DNA of 64,000 nt from an uncultured Anaerolineae bacterium. GTDB taxonomy: Bacteria > Chloroflexota > Anaerolineae > Promineifilales > Promineifilaceae. The stretch's first letter is position 1. The number at the start of each line of letters is the position of its first letter. Where the stretch lies: the NCBI GenBank assembly GCA_905479495.1, contig CAJQMR010000001.1, positions 1 to 64,000 on the forward strand. The letters run 5' to 3'. Both the position numbers and the translations under genes were made by a program. Under the pieces are notes generated by a model. The model saw only the letters and a program-made list of their open reading frames with translations, was not told where the DNA came from and searched no databases. This document shows positions 1 to 7,745 of the stretch, one piece after another.

Positions 1-45
1 CGGAAATAGTCGACATTTTGGGGTTTTTGTTTATCCTTGTTTTTC

Positions 46-105
46 AAGATGCACCTCGTTGGACGTTTGTTTTTGGTCAAACTAATTGTCCACAAGGTGC
101 ATCTT
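46..105. repeat. Imperfect inverted repeat at window start
   Basis: Arms 46-64 (AAGATGCACCTCGTTGGAC) and 88-105 (GTCCACAAGGTGCATCTT) pair with small mismatches around a loop of about 23 nt, followed by a T-rich run. It lies just before an FG-GAP gene that has lost its 5' end. It could be a factor-independent terminator or the edge of a small mobile or repeat element; the sequence does not decide. Confidence 0.5.
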
Positions 106-155
106 TTATTTAGGTTTATTTATTTTTCGGATAGATTCTTAGCCAAAGTCCACAA

Positions 156-1004
156 ATGCTGGGCAATATTGACAGCTACAGCGCCGCTTTTGGGGATTTA
201 GATGGAGATTGTGATTTAGACCTTTTTGTCACCAATTACGATCCATCAGTTGCTAACCAGGTTTGGCTGAACGACGGCACCGGGCAATTCAGCGACACCG
301 GGCAGCGTCTGGGCACTATGCCAAGCTACACGCCCTTGTTGGGAGATTTTGACCGCGACGGTGATTTAGATGCCTACGTAGCCAACGGCACCACGGATGA
401 ACTGTGGCTCAACAATGGCGACGCCACCTTTGCCCCAAGCAGCCAAAGCCTGGACACAGACAGCGGGTTTGGCGCAGGCACTGGCGATTTCGACGGCGAT
501 GGGGATCTGGACATCTTCTTGCCCATTTACTCTGGCGAAAATGGAGTTCACATTTTGCTTAATGATGGGACTGGTCAATTTGCTGAGCGGCAAACTATTT
601 TGGAAACTGACGCAGCCAATTATTTTGTCGCCTTGGGCGATTTGAACGGCAACGGGCTACCTGATGCTTTTGTCAACAGTATTTATCACACAGATGGTAA
701 TGGGATTTGGCTCAACCAGCTCAGCCGCGCTGGAACTTTGAGTGCCACACACGGCAGCCCCACCTACTTAGGTGTGCCCATCGTGTTTACGGCCACGGGA
801 AGTAGCGCTCCCAATCCTACGTATCTGTGGGATTTTGGCGATGGCAGCAGTGGCGCAGGGTCAGTTGTGCAGCATGTTTATGAGCGATGTGGGGAATTCA
901 CGGCCGTACTCACCACCACCCAAAACGAGCAAGTCGAAACCGCAGTCACCACTGTCTCAATTTCAAAACCCGAATCCCTATTCTTGCCCTTAACGATAAA
1001 GTGA
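156..1004 (+). CDS. FG-GAP/VCBS repeat and PKD-domain surface protein, 5'-truncated
   Basis: The protein is 282 aa with at least four FG-GAP/VCBS calcium-binding type repeats (GDLDGDCDLDLF, GDFDRDGDLDAY, GDFDGDGDLDIF, GDLNGNGLPDAF), then a PKD-like domain around residues 200-270 (YLWDFGDGSS). It ends in LFLPLTIK, a tail I have seen on many Chloroflexota secreted proteins. There is no signal peptide. Reading upstream in frame gives ILSQSPQ before a TAG at 132-134, so the first repeat is cut in the middle. The ATG at 156 is probably only the first Met in a decayed or truncated extracellular gene. It would be a surface adhesin or integrin-like protein if intact. Confidence 0.7.
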   Translation: MLGNIDSYSAAFGDLDGDCDLDLFVTNYDPSVANQVWLNDGTGQFSDTGQRLGTMPSYTPLLGDFDRDGDLDAYVANGTTDELWLNNGDATFAPSSQSLDTDSGFGAGTGDFDGDGDLDIFLPIYSGENGVHILLNDGTGQFAERQTILETDAANYFVALGDLNGNGLPDAFVNSIYHTDGNGIWLNQLSRAGTLSATHGSPTYLGVPIVFTATGSSAPNPTYLWDFGDGSSGAGSVVQHVYERCGEFTAVLTTTQNEQVETAVTTVSISKPESLFLPLTIK

Positions 1005-1190
1005 AAACGGCCGTCTCTCCCACCAAAATTCCTCATCCGACACGCCACTAGGAAAACATTCTCTTGTGCCCAGCCACAAACATCCCTATGATAACCTCCA
1101 TACATGATTCCAACTTCAAGTGGAACATCATGCAACCACCTATCGGCCGTGCAAGCCGTGACAGCACATTTTTGGCCTTGAGAGAATCTT

Positions 1191-2411
1191 ATGGACCAAC
1201 CCCTTTCTTTAATCGAACAGATTAACGGCAGTCCGCAAGCCCGCATCTTAAAAGAATTTGTCACCAATTCCGCCATCTATCCTTTGTTTGACGCCATCCG
1301 GGCCATCAGCAATGATGGCATTACCAGCTATTTATTGGAAGTTCCCCATTACTTGCTGCTGTTGGCCGCTTTTGTGCAGGCGTGGGTTTTGGGACGGCCG
1401 TCTTTAAACTGGCAGCAGCGGGCATTGGGCAATCTTATTGCCCCCGCACTGTACACAATCACAGATCTTCTACTGGAAGGGGTCAACAGTTTTTTCAGCC
1501 AACCTTACCATTGGCTTTACTGGCTGTTTTCACTTCTTATGGCCCTGATTTATGCCTGGGAGGGAGTGCAACCTGATTGGCAGCTGGTTACCGCCCTTTT
1601 GAAAAATGTGGGCCGCGTTTTGCTCTTCCCGGCCCTGTATGCCATCTCGGAGCTCTCTACAGAACTCACCACGTTTTCCTGGCAAAACCTGACCGCCTAT
1701 TGGCAGGGTAGCAGCGGCCATATTTTTATTCTGCTGGCCGCCCTGCTGCTGGGTATGCTGCTGGGCATACGCGAAGCCCAAACAGAGCAATACCTGGCGC
1801 TGCTGCGCGCCCTGGCCAGTCGCCTGCGCCAGGTGTCTGAATGGAGCCTTGCGCCCGATTTATTGGCGCAAACGGTGCAAGACAGCCAGGCCCTGGCCCA
1901 ACACCGCGTGGAACGGGCAATTTTGTTTGCCGACATTCGCGGATTTACCTCATGGAGTGAGGACAAAGAACCAGAAGTGGTGGTCAATATGCTCAATGAA
2001 TTTTATGAGTGGGCCGAAAAAATCATTGTGAGCCAGGAGGGGATGAAGCCGCATTTTATTGGGGATGAGGTCATCACCTGGTTTACGGAGGCGACACAAG
2101 CGGTAAACACGGCCGTTCTCCTGCGCGATACATTACAAGCTAAACTACGGCCGTTTGGGCTCAGTGTAGGGTTGGGGCTGCACTTTGGGCCAGTGGTTGA
2201 AGGCCTGCTGGGGTCAGCCTCTACCCGCAGCTATGACATTATTGGGGATGCAGTTAACACGACCAGCCGGGTTATGGCCGCAGCTGAACCGGGCGAATTG
2301 TTGGTGTCGGACACACTGGCCCGTCTGGTGCCCCAACAATTTACGCCTGCCCGCACGCGCCAAATTCAAGCCAAGGGCAAGCGTGATTTATTGACAGTGT
2401 ATTGTTTGTAG
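1191..2411 (+). CDS. Membrane-anchored class III adenylate/guanylate cyclase
   Basis: The 406-aa protein has an N-terminal half with about five hydrophobic segments (roughly 52-68, 82-98, 106-122, 140-155, 178-192) and a C-terminal class III cyclase domain (about 238-400). Key residues look intact: metal-binding D248 in FADIRGFT and D292 in IGDEV, K286 before it, and N356/R360 in GDAVNTTSR. It should convert ATP (or GTP) to the cyclic nucleotide on the cytoplasmic face. The membrane part matches no sensor domain I can name. It stands alone and contrasts with the degenerate cyclase domain encoded at 9273-12773. Confidence 0.88.
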   Translation: MDQPLSLIEQINGSPQARILKEFVTNSAIYPLFDAIRAISNDGITSYLLEVPHYLLLLAAFVQAWVLGRPSLNWQQRALGNLIAPALYTITDLLLEGVNSFFSQPYHWLYWLFSLLMALIYAWEGVQPDWQLVTALLKNVGRVLLFPALYAISELSTELTTFSWQNLTAYWQGSSGHIFILLAALLLGMLLGIREAQTEQYLALLRALASRLRQVSEWSLAPDLLAQTVQDSQALAQHRVERAILFADIRGFTSWSEDKEPEVVVNMLNEFYEWAEKIIVSQEGMKPHFIGDEVITWFTEATQAVNTAVLLRDTLQAKLRPFGLSVGLGLHFGPVVEGLLGSASTRSYDIIGDAVNTTSRVMAAAEPGELLVSDTLARLVPQQFTPARTRQIQAKGKRDLLTVYCL

Positions 2412-2530
2412 GTGTCAACGGCCGTTTCTTGCTCAAAAATAAATTCTGTCATTTCTTCCAGCTCGCCTTCAAACTCGGTTGAGTCGTGACTGCCCCTCAA
2501 ATAGGCCAACGGTTCAAGAGAAGCAACTTA
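2405..2530 (-). pseudogene. Possible coding remnant between cyclase and GH5 genes
   Basis: On the minus strand the gap reads as an open, acidic, protein-like stretch (fragments LAYLRGSHDSTEFEG and ELEEMTEFIFEQETAV). It lies directly after an in-frame TAA, has no convincing start, and runs into the antisense of the cyclase gene. It may be the C-terminal scrap of a lost gene. The rest of the gap up to 2710 shows only the ribosome binding site of the next gene. Confidence 0.25.
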
Positions 2531-2710
2531 CCTGTTGGGTTATCCGTCAATATTTTTGCTTCTCTGCGAAGTGCAAGCAGGCAAGTTTCGTTGGATGCGT
2601 AGCTGCGGATTCTTTTCACGCCTCTAGAGCGCAATTAGAAACTGCGGCTACAACCAACCATTTATATTTGTTTACACTTAGTGCGCCAACCAACAAAGGA
2701 GAATCTCTTA

Positions 2711-4492
2711 ATGAGTCGAGAGCCCAAACGTATCATCGTCCTCACCCTGTTACTCATCTTATCATGCCTTATCCCCTTCGCTTGCAGCCAACAACCAGAC
2801 ATCCTTCCCACGGCTTCACCAACGACGTTTCTCCCAACAGGTACACCAGCCACCCCGCCTGCAACGGAAACGGCCGTAGCCACTTCCACATCTGCCCCAA
2901 AGCCCAGCGCCACACCCTACCAACCCCCGCAGCATCGCCTGAGCATTCGTCAAACCGAAGGCAAGGCCGAATTTTTTGATCGCCAGACAGGGGAAGCATT
3001 TATACCACGTGGCGCGAACTACGTTTACGTGCCGCACAACGGCACCATGAGCAACCTCCCCCTCAAAGTTGGCCTCTATGATCCGGTACGGACCCGAAGA
3101 GATTTTCAGGCATTGGCTGCTTTAGACTACAACACGGTGCGTGTCTTCCTGGATGCGTGCAATGCCGGTCCGGGCTGCATTGGCGACAGTGACAATGTCG
3201 GGCTAAATCCAGACTACCTGGATAACATTGCCGATATGCTAGACGCTGCCCGCGAGGCAAATATCTTCATCCTGTTCACCTCTAATGATTTGCCCGACCA
3301 GGGCGGTTACGCCGAACAGGCCAACGCGCGAAGTGGCGACACCTTTGCCGGGTATCGTAACTCTTATTACCTAACGCCAGACGCTGTAACTGCGACCAAA
3401 CGATATTGGCGCGATCTGCTAACAGGTCTCAATGAACGCGGTGCCGCTTTTGACAACGTTTTGGGCTGGCAACTTCTTAACGAACAGTGGATGTTCCTGG
3501 ATCAACCACCCTTATCCCTTACTAGCGGCCTCGTGGAGACCACAACTGGCGTCTACGACATGAGCGATCCCGAGCAAAAGCGGGCGATGGTAAGCGAGGG
3601 ACTCATCTATTACATTGCCCAAATCAAGGCCGAAATATTGCTGCACGATCCCACAGCCCTGGTGACAATGGGGTTTTTTGCCCCAGAGATTGCCGTCCCG
3701 GGCTGGTACGTAGACACAGCTCCGCTACTCACCGATTCCAATCTGGACTTTTTTGATTTTCATGCTTATCCTGGCGATCTTCCTCTGGCCGATTATGTAG
3801 CAGCGTTTGGCATGAGTGACTATGAAGCCAAACCCATTCTGCTGGGTGAATACGGCGCTTTTCGCCATATTTATTCTGAGCTAAGGCCAGCGGCACAGGC
3901 AATCATCAACTGGCAAATGGAATCCTGTGCCTATGGCTTTGATGGCTGGTTGTATTGGACCTATTATCCAGCGGCAGCCAGCGTTAATGACCGCACCTGG
4001 GGGTTTGTGGATGAAGAGCAGTTCATCATGGATTTACTCGCTCCGGCGAACCATCCCGATCCTTGTACGGCCGTTTCTCTCCCCAACGCTAACTTAGCCT
4101 ACCAGCAGCCAGTCACCGCTTCAGCCGCATTGCCAGAAGAACCCGTCACCTATGCTGTAGATGAAAATGATGCCACCCAATGGGGCTCTGGCAGTGATGC
4201 CCCTCAATGGCTGGAGATTGATCTGGGTCAGGCACAAGCCATTACAGAGGTGCGTTTATTGGTGGCCCAATGGCCAGCTGGGGAAACAACCCATCGCCTT
4301 CTGGGAGGTAGCGCCCCTGGGAATTTGATTGAACTACATCGTTTTCAGCAAGTCACAGAACAGGGGGACTGGCTTGTTTTTATCCCAGAGAGCCCAATCG
4401 AAGACATTCAATTCATTCGCATTGAAACAATTCAGAGTCCATCTTGGGTTTCTTGGGGTGAAATTCAGGTGTTTGGTAAGCCAACGCCTTAA
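2711..4492 (+). CDS. GH5-like glycoside hydrolase lipoprotein with F5/8 type C (discoidin) domain
   Basis: The ATG at 2711 is chosen over an upstream GTG (2681) because AAAGGAG sits 9 nt before it. The 593-aa product starts with a lipoprotein signal (lipobox IPFAC, Cys about 25) and a Thr/Pro-rich linker (about 28-75). A (beta/alpha)8 glycoside hydrolase domain of the GH5/mannanase type follows, with probable acid/base Glu in LGWQLLNEQW (about 258) and nucleophile Glu in LLGEYGAF (about 380). The last 130 residues look like a discoidin carbohydrate-binding domain (DENDATQWGSGSDAPQWLEIDLG would be its core). It is likely an outer-surface beta-glycan hydrolase; the substrate cannot be told. Confidence 0.82.
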   Translation: MSREPKRIIVLTLLLILSCLIPFACSQQPDILPTASPTTFLPTGTPATPPATETAVATSTSAPKPSATPYQPPQHRLSIRQTEGKAEFFDRQTGEAFIPRGANYVYVPHNGTMSNLPLKVGLYDPVRTRRDFQALAALDYNTVRVFLDACNAGPGCIGDSDNVGLNPDYLDNIADMLDAAREANIFILFTSNDLPDQGGYAEQANARSGDTFAGYRNSYYLTPDAVTATKRYWRDLLTGLNERGAAFDNVLGWQLLNEQWMFLDQPPLSLTSGLVETTTGVYDMSDPEQKRAMVSEGLIYYIAQIKAEILLHDPTALVTMGFFAPEIAVPGWYVDTAPLLTDSNLDFFDFHAYPGDLPLADYVAAFGMSDYEAKPILLGEYGAFRHIYSELRPAAQAIINWQMESCAYGFDGWLYWTYYPAAASVNDRTWGFVDEEQFIMDLLAPANHPDPCTAVSLPNANLAYQQPVTASAALPEEPVTYAVDENDATQWGSGSDAPQWLEIDLGQAQAITEVRLLVAQWPAGETTHRLLGGSAPGNLIELHRFQQVTEQGDWLVFIPESPIEDIQFIRIETIQSPSWVSWGEIQVFGKPTP

Positions 4493-4614
4493 AATGGAGG
4501 ATAATAGTTAGCCTTCAGGTAAACTCTATGTGAAAATTGTTCAATGCATCGCTTATCACAGTCACAAATACACACACCATTGAGGCATTTACGACAGTAT
4601 CTTGGAGAGTCATT

Positions 4615-5484
4615 ATGATTTTAGTTACAGGCGCAGCAGGAAAAACAGGGGTGGCGGTGCTGGCCGCTTTGAAGCAGCGGGGGGCTAAAACACGCGCCTT
4701 TGTAAAAGATGACGATCAAATTTTGCCTGTGCGCCAAGCTGGCGCAAGTGAAGTGGTGGTTGGGGATTTATTGGATGCGGATGTTTGGCGGCTGGCGACA
4801 ACAAGCGTAACCGCAATCTACCACATTGGCCCCAACATGCACCCCCAAGAAGTGCGCATTGGCCAATTGATGATCGCCGCCGCCCGCAGCACTGGCAACT
4901 GCCGCGTCGTGTATCACTCTGTGCTCCATCCCCAAATTCGGGAGATGCCCCACCATTGGAGCAAGATGAAGGTGGAAAACATCTTGTTCGATTCTGGCCT
5001 CACCTACACCATCGTCCAGCCCACAGCCTACATGCAAAACTTGCGAACCTACCTGCCTGCTATTCAGGAAAAAGGCATCCTGCCGGTACCTTATCCGGCC
5101 GAAACAGCCTTGAGTCTGGTCGATTTACAGGATGTCGCCGCTGTGGCAGCCAAGCTGCTCACCGAACCAGGACACAGCTACGCCACCTATGAACTGGCAG
5201 GCACGGAACCTTTAAGCCAAACGGCCGTTGCCGACACTTTTAGCCAAATTTTGCGCCGCCCCGTTGAAGTACGCCCTGTTTCCCTGAAAACATGGAAGGC
5301 CCAAGCCCGCGCCAACGGCATGGCTGATGACGCCCTCAAAATGACCGCTAGCATGTTTGCCTACTACACCCAAAGCGGCCTGGCAGGCAATCCCCAGGTA
5401 CTGCACTTTTTGCTAGGGCATGCGCCGACCAGTCTGGCTACCTTCATCAACCGCCTCACTACCGACATGGTGCATAGACCCTGA
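4615..5484 (+). CDS. NmrA-family NAD(P)-binding protein (atypical SDR)
   Basis: The start at 4615 gives MILVTGAAGKTG, placing the Rossmann GxxGxxG at residues 6-12. TTGGAGAG lies about 7 nt upstream; a longer reading from 4537 adds a non-homologous leader. The 289-aa protein has the NmrA/atypical SDR pattern: GDLLDADVWRLA after beta-3, a YHSVLHPQIREMPHHWSKMKVE segment in the place of the usual Tyr/Lys site, and an IVQPTAYMQNL substrate-side motif. Members act as quinone or NAD(P)H-dependent oxidoreductases or as redox-sensing regulators; which applies here is unknown. Confidence 0.83.
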   Translation: MILVTGAAGKTGVAVLAALKQRGAKTRAFVKDDDQILPVRQAGASEVVVGDLLDADVWRLATTSVTAIYHIGPNMHPQEVRIGQLMIAAARSTGNCRVVYHSVLHPQIREMPHHWSKMKVENILFDSGLTYTIVQPTAYMQNLRTYLPAIQEKGILPVPYPAETALSLVDLQDVAAVAAKLLTEPGHSYATYELAGTEPLSQTAVADTFSQILRRPVEVRPVSLKTWKAQARANGMADDALKMTASMFAYYTQSGLAGNPQVLHFLLGHAPTSLATFINRLTTDMVHRP

Positions 5485-5521
5485 TTTCCTATTAGAAAGT
5501 CGCTCCAAAACGTTTATTAGC

Positions 5522-5532
5522 TGCTATACTGT
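5522..5532 (+). promoter_or_regulatory. Extended -10 promoter element upstream of FecR gene
   Basis: TGCTATACTGT contains an extended -10 (TGcTATACT) and lies about 90 nt before the FecR gene start at 5618. The identical 11-mer occurs at 6875-6885 before the sigma factor gene, which suggests co-regulation. No good -35 box is visible, as expected for extended -10 promoters. Confidence 0.45.
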
Positions 5533-5617
5533 AAGATATTTGATTTGAACAGTGTCTGAAAATGACGCACACAAATTACAGAAGTTGAGCAGGTATAGAG
5601 GTAAGGAAACAATTTTC

Positions 5618-6763
5618 ATGGTTAATGCACGGGCTAGAATAATTGGATTAGCCGTTTTATTCCTGCTAATTCTAGCAACGTTTGTGATGGCCCAGCCAGG
5701 TGGCTCCGATGCGACGCTAGTTGTTTCAGCAGGACAAGCAGCGGTGAATCAGAGTGGAGGAACGCTTTTTGCCACTTCGGCAGAAACGGCCGTTTCTGCC
5801 GGGAGTGCCATTACCGTGCGTGAGGGGGACACGATCCAACTGACCGAAACCGCCGCTGCGCAACTTCGCCTAAAAGACGGCAGCACCATTGACCTCTCTG
5901 GCGGCACAACCCTGGTCGTGTCTGAATTAGTCAATAACGAACTCAGCTACCGCGCCCGGTTTAGTTTATTGGCCGGCAGAACCTTCAGCCAGGTGGTGCA
6001 CCTGCTGCGCCCAGATGACAGCTTTGAGATCAAAACACCGGCCTCTACCGCATCCGTGCGCGGTACACAGTTTACGGTTGAAGTAATAAGCGCTGAAATA
6101 TCGTACTACGCCGTAGTTGAAGGCGTGGTGCAGGTGGCAATGGCGGATCAGGCCGTGAACGTAACGGCCGGAAATGAGGTGACGGCAGTTGTAGGCCAGC
6201 CGCTCCAAGTTGTGCCCAGCACGCCAACCCAGCCGGAGCGCGAACCCACCAGCCCGGCAACAGAACTGAATACGGCCGTACCCACTGCAACCACTCCCCA
6301 GCCCGAGACCAGCACCCCGGTCATCATGTCGGCAACCGCAGCTCCCAGCAAAACCCGCGACACAAATGGCACGCCCGAAAATACCAATACGCCAACCGTC
6401 ACGACAGTCCCAACAGTCTCTAGTGAGGACGAAAGCGTCACCGACACGCCTACGGCCGTTTCCGTACCATCAAACAACACACCGGCCGCCACGTCCATCA
6501 GCACACCAGTGCCAACATCAGGCAATACGCCAGTCAGTACAGCAGTCCCCACGACCGCAATCGTACCAACCAACACGCCCGCCCCCGCACCAACCAACAC
6601 GCCCCTACCCGCGCCAACCAACACACCGGCCCTGCCGCCAACCAACACACCAGTTGCAGCAGGACAGGTAACTATTTGTCACAAAGGGAGTACGATTGAG
6701 GTAGATGCCAGCGCCGTAGACGCACATCTGGCACATGGGGATACCCTGGGGCCATGTCCCTGA
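5618..6763 (+). CDS. FecR-domain membrane protein with Thr/Pro linker and C-terminal ICHKG module
   Basis: The ATG at 5618 follows AAGGAA; the GTG at 5552 is an alternative. The 381-aa protein has a TM or uncleaved signal at 9-27 (ends FVMAQPG), a FecR domain at about 40-190 (core FEIKTPASTASVRGTQFTVE), and a Thr/Pro-rich linker at about 200-345 with PTNTPAPAPTNTP repeats. It ends in a small Cys/His module, ICHKGSTIEVDASAVDAHL then AHGDTLGPC. Compared with its paralogue at 7746 it lacks the N-terminal cytoplasmic domain. It probably displays the FecR domain and tail outside the membrane; the ligand is unknown. Confidence 0.8.
   Translation: MVNARARIIGLAVLFLLILATFVMAQPGGSDATLVVSAGQAAVNQSGGTLFATSAETAVSAGSAITVREGDTIQLTETAAAQLRLKDGSTIDLSGGTTLVVSELVNNELSYRARFSLLAGRTFSQVVHLLRPDDSFEIKTPASTASVRGTQFTVEVISAEISYYAVVEGVVQVAMADQAVNVTAGNEVTAVVGQPLQVVPSTPTQPEREPTSPATELNTAVPTATTPQPETSTPVIMSATAAPSKTRDTNGTPENTNTPTVTTVPTVSSEDESVTDTPTAVSVPSNNTPAATSISTPVPTSGNTPVSTAVPTTAIVPTNTPAPAPTNTPLPAPTNTPALPPTNTPVAAGQVTICHKGSTIEVDASAVDAHLAHGDTLGPCP
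6713..6741 (+). repeat. 29-nt direct repeat copy 1 inside FecR gene
   Basis: Identical at nucleotide level to 8934-8962 in the paralogous FecR gene (starts GCCGTAGACGCACATC, ends CACATGGGGA). It encodes the AVDAHLAHG core of the Cys/His module. Perfect identity between otherwise diverged paralogues suggests recent gene conversion or duplication. Confidence 0.8.
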
Positions 6764-6874
6764 TAATTCGCTGCGGAAAAATCCTCACGATAGCCGATTA
6801 CCTGAACCGCTTGTTAAGATCACGGGAATTTTGCCAATTTTCCTATTGCTATTTGCCGCATGAAACGACTTAAT

Positions 6875-6885
6875 TGCTATACTGT
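6875..6885 (+). promoter_or_regulatory. Extended -10 promoter element upstream of sigma factor gene
   Basis: TGCTATACTGT, identical to 5522-5532, lies 35 nt before the sigma factor ATG at 6920. A short AAACG lies 7-9 nt upstream of both copies. The shared element suggests that the FecR gene and the sigma gene are read by the same holoenzyme. Confidence 0.5.
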
Positions 6886-6919
6886 GTGGTAATGAACATG
6901 GCAATCCAGGAGACTATTT

Positions 6920-7555
6920 ATGCCAGCTTCTGAACCATCGCGCCATTGGCAGCTCCAGAAGCATCAACAAATTTTGAATGAAGACAGTCCGACAGCATTT
7001 GCTCAGCTGTCTGAATTGGCCTTACCGCACCTCATTGAGTTTCTCCAGCGCGAGTTCCGTCAGGTTGAAATCCATTTGCATGAAACGGCCGCTATCGACA
7101 GTTTGCTTACCTATCATGCCTCCCCCGAAAAATACGACCCCGAAAAACTGACCCTGTTTGCCTACCTGCGCATGGCTGCCCGGCACGATTTGCTCAACGC
7201 CATCGATCGCAGCAACCGGCAGAAACGGCCGTTGCTAGACATTGATCAGCCTGACATCCAAGCCCAACTGGTCACCGAAGCGAGTTCAGAATCGGACCCT
7301 TTTTACCTTGACCAATGGCTGGACAATGGCGATGCTGGTACCCAAACCATGCTGCACCAATTTGAAGCAGAACTCGATACCACTGACCGCCAGCTGTTTC
7401 TGCTCATGCTAAACGGGGTCCGTGAAACGGAACCCTACGCCGAAATCATGCAGTTAACAGCCCAACCGCTGCCAGAACAAAGGCGCGAAGTAAAACGCGC
7501 CAAAGATCGCCTCACCAAAAAACTCACCCGCTACGTCAATCGCCAGCAAAATTAA
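6920..7555 (+). CDS. ECF-type RNA polymerase sigma factor
   Basis: The 211-aa protein has AGGAG 7 nt before its ATG. Residues about 25-105 fit sigma region 2 (LTLFAYLRMAARHDLLNAID resembles the core-binding and -10 recognition helices). Residues about 150-205 fit region 4 (TTDRQLFLLMLNGVRETEPYAEIM, then a basic helix KRAKDRLTKKLTRYV). Its region 2-4 linker is longer than in standard ECF factors. It sits between two FecR-domain genes, the classical arrangement of a FecI-like sigma factor with its FecR regulator, so it probably drives an envelope-signal regulon. Family assignment is by pattern only. Confidence 0.72.
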   Translation: MPASEPSRHWQLQKHQQILNEDSPTAFAQLSELALPHLIEFLQREFRQVEIHLHETAAIDSLLTYHASPEKYDPEKLTLFAYLRMAARHDLLNAIDRSNRQKRPLLDIDQPDIQAQLVTEASSESDPFYLDQWLDNGDAGTQTMLHQFEAELDTTDRQLFLLMLNGVRETEPYAEIMQLTAQPLPEQRREVKRAKDRLTKKLTRYVNRQQN

Positions 7556-7745
7556 TCCCCTCGATACGATACCTGCCATCCCTTCAATGCTTCTTAGCGT
7601 TCTTTCCGGTTCAATCAATCCTTGATCTTCACAAATACTTCTTCATGAATACCAATTTGTCGAACTTTGCCGCTGACTTCGGTACTAAGATATAGAAGCG
7701 GTAGGGCAAATTGTGTCCTTTGTTAAATGCAGTGAGGAATTTGAG

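Noticed and set aside
878-1276. 132-codon open frame on the minus strand
   Set aside because: Antisense to the FG-GAP gene end and the cyclase start; composition of a shadow frame, no ribosome binding site or recognisable motif.
2479-2979. 166-codon plus-strand frame before and over the GH5 lipoprotein start
   Set aside because: It overlaps the lipoprotein signal in another frame and has a low-complexity Thr/Pro/His translation caused by the linker codons.
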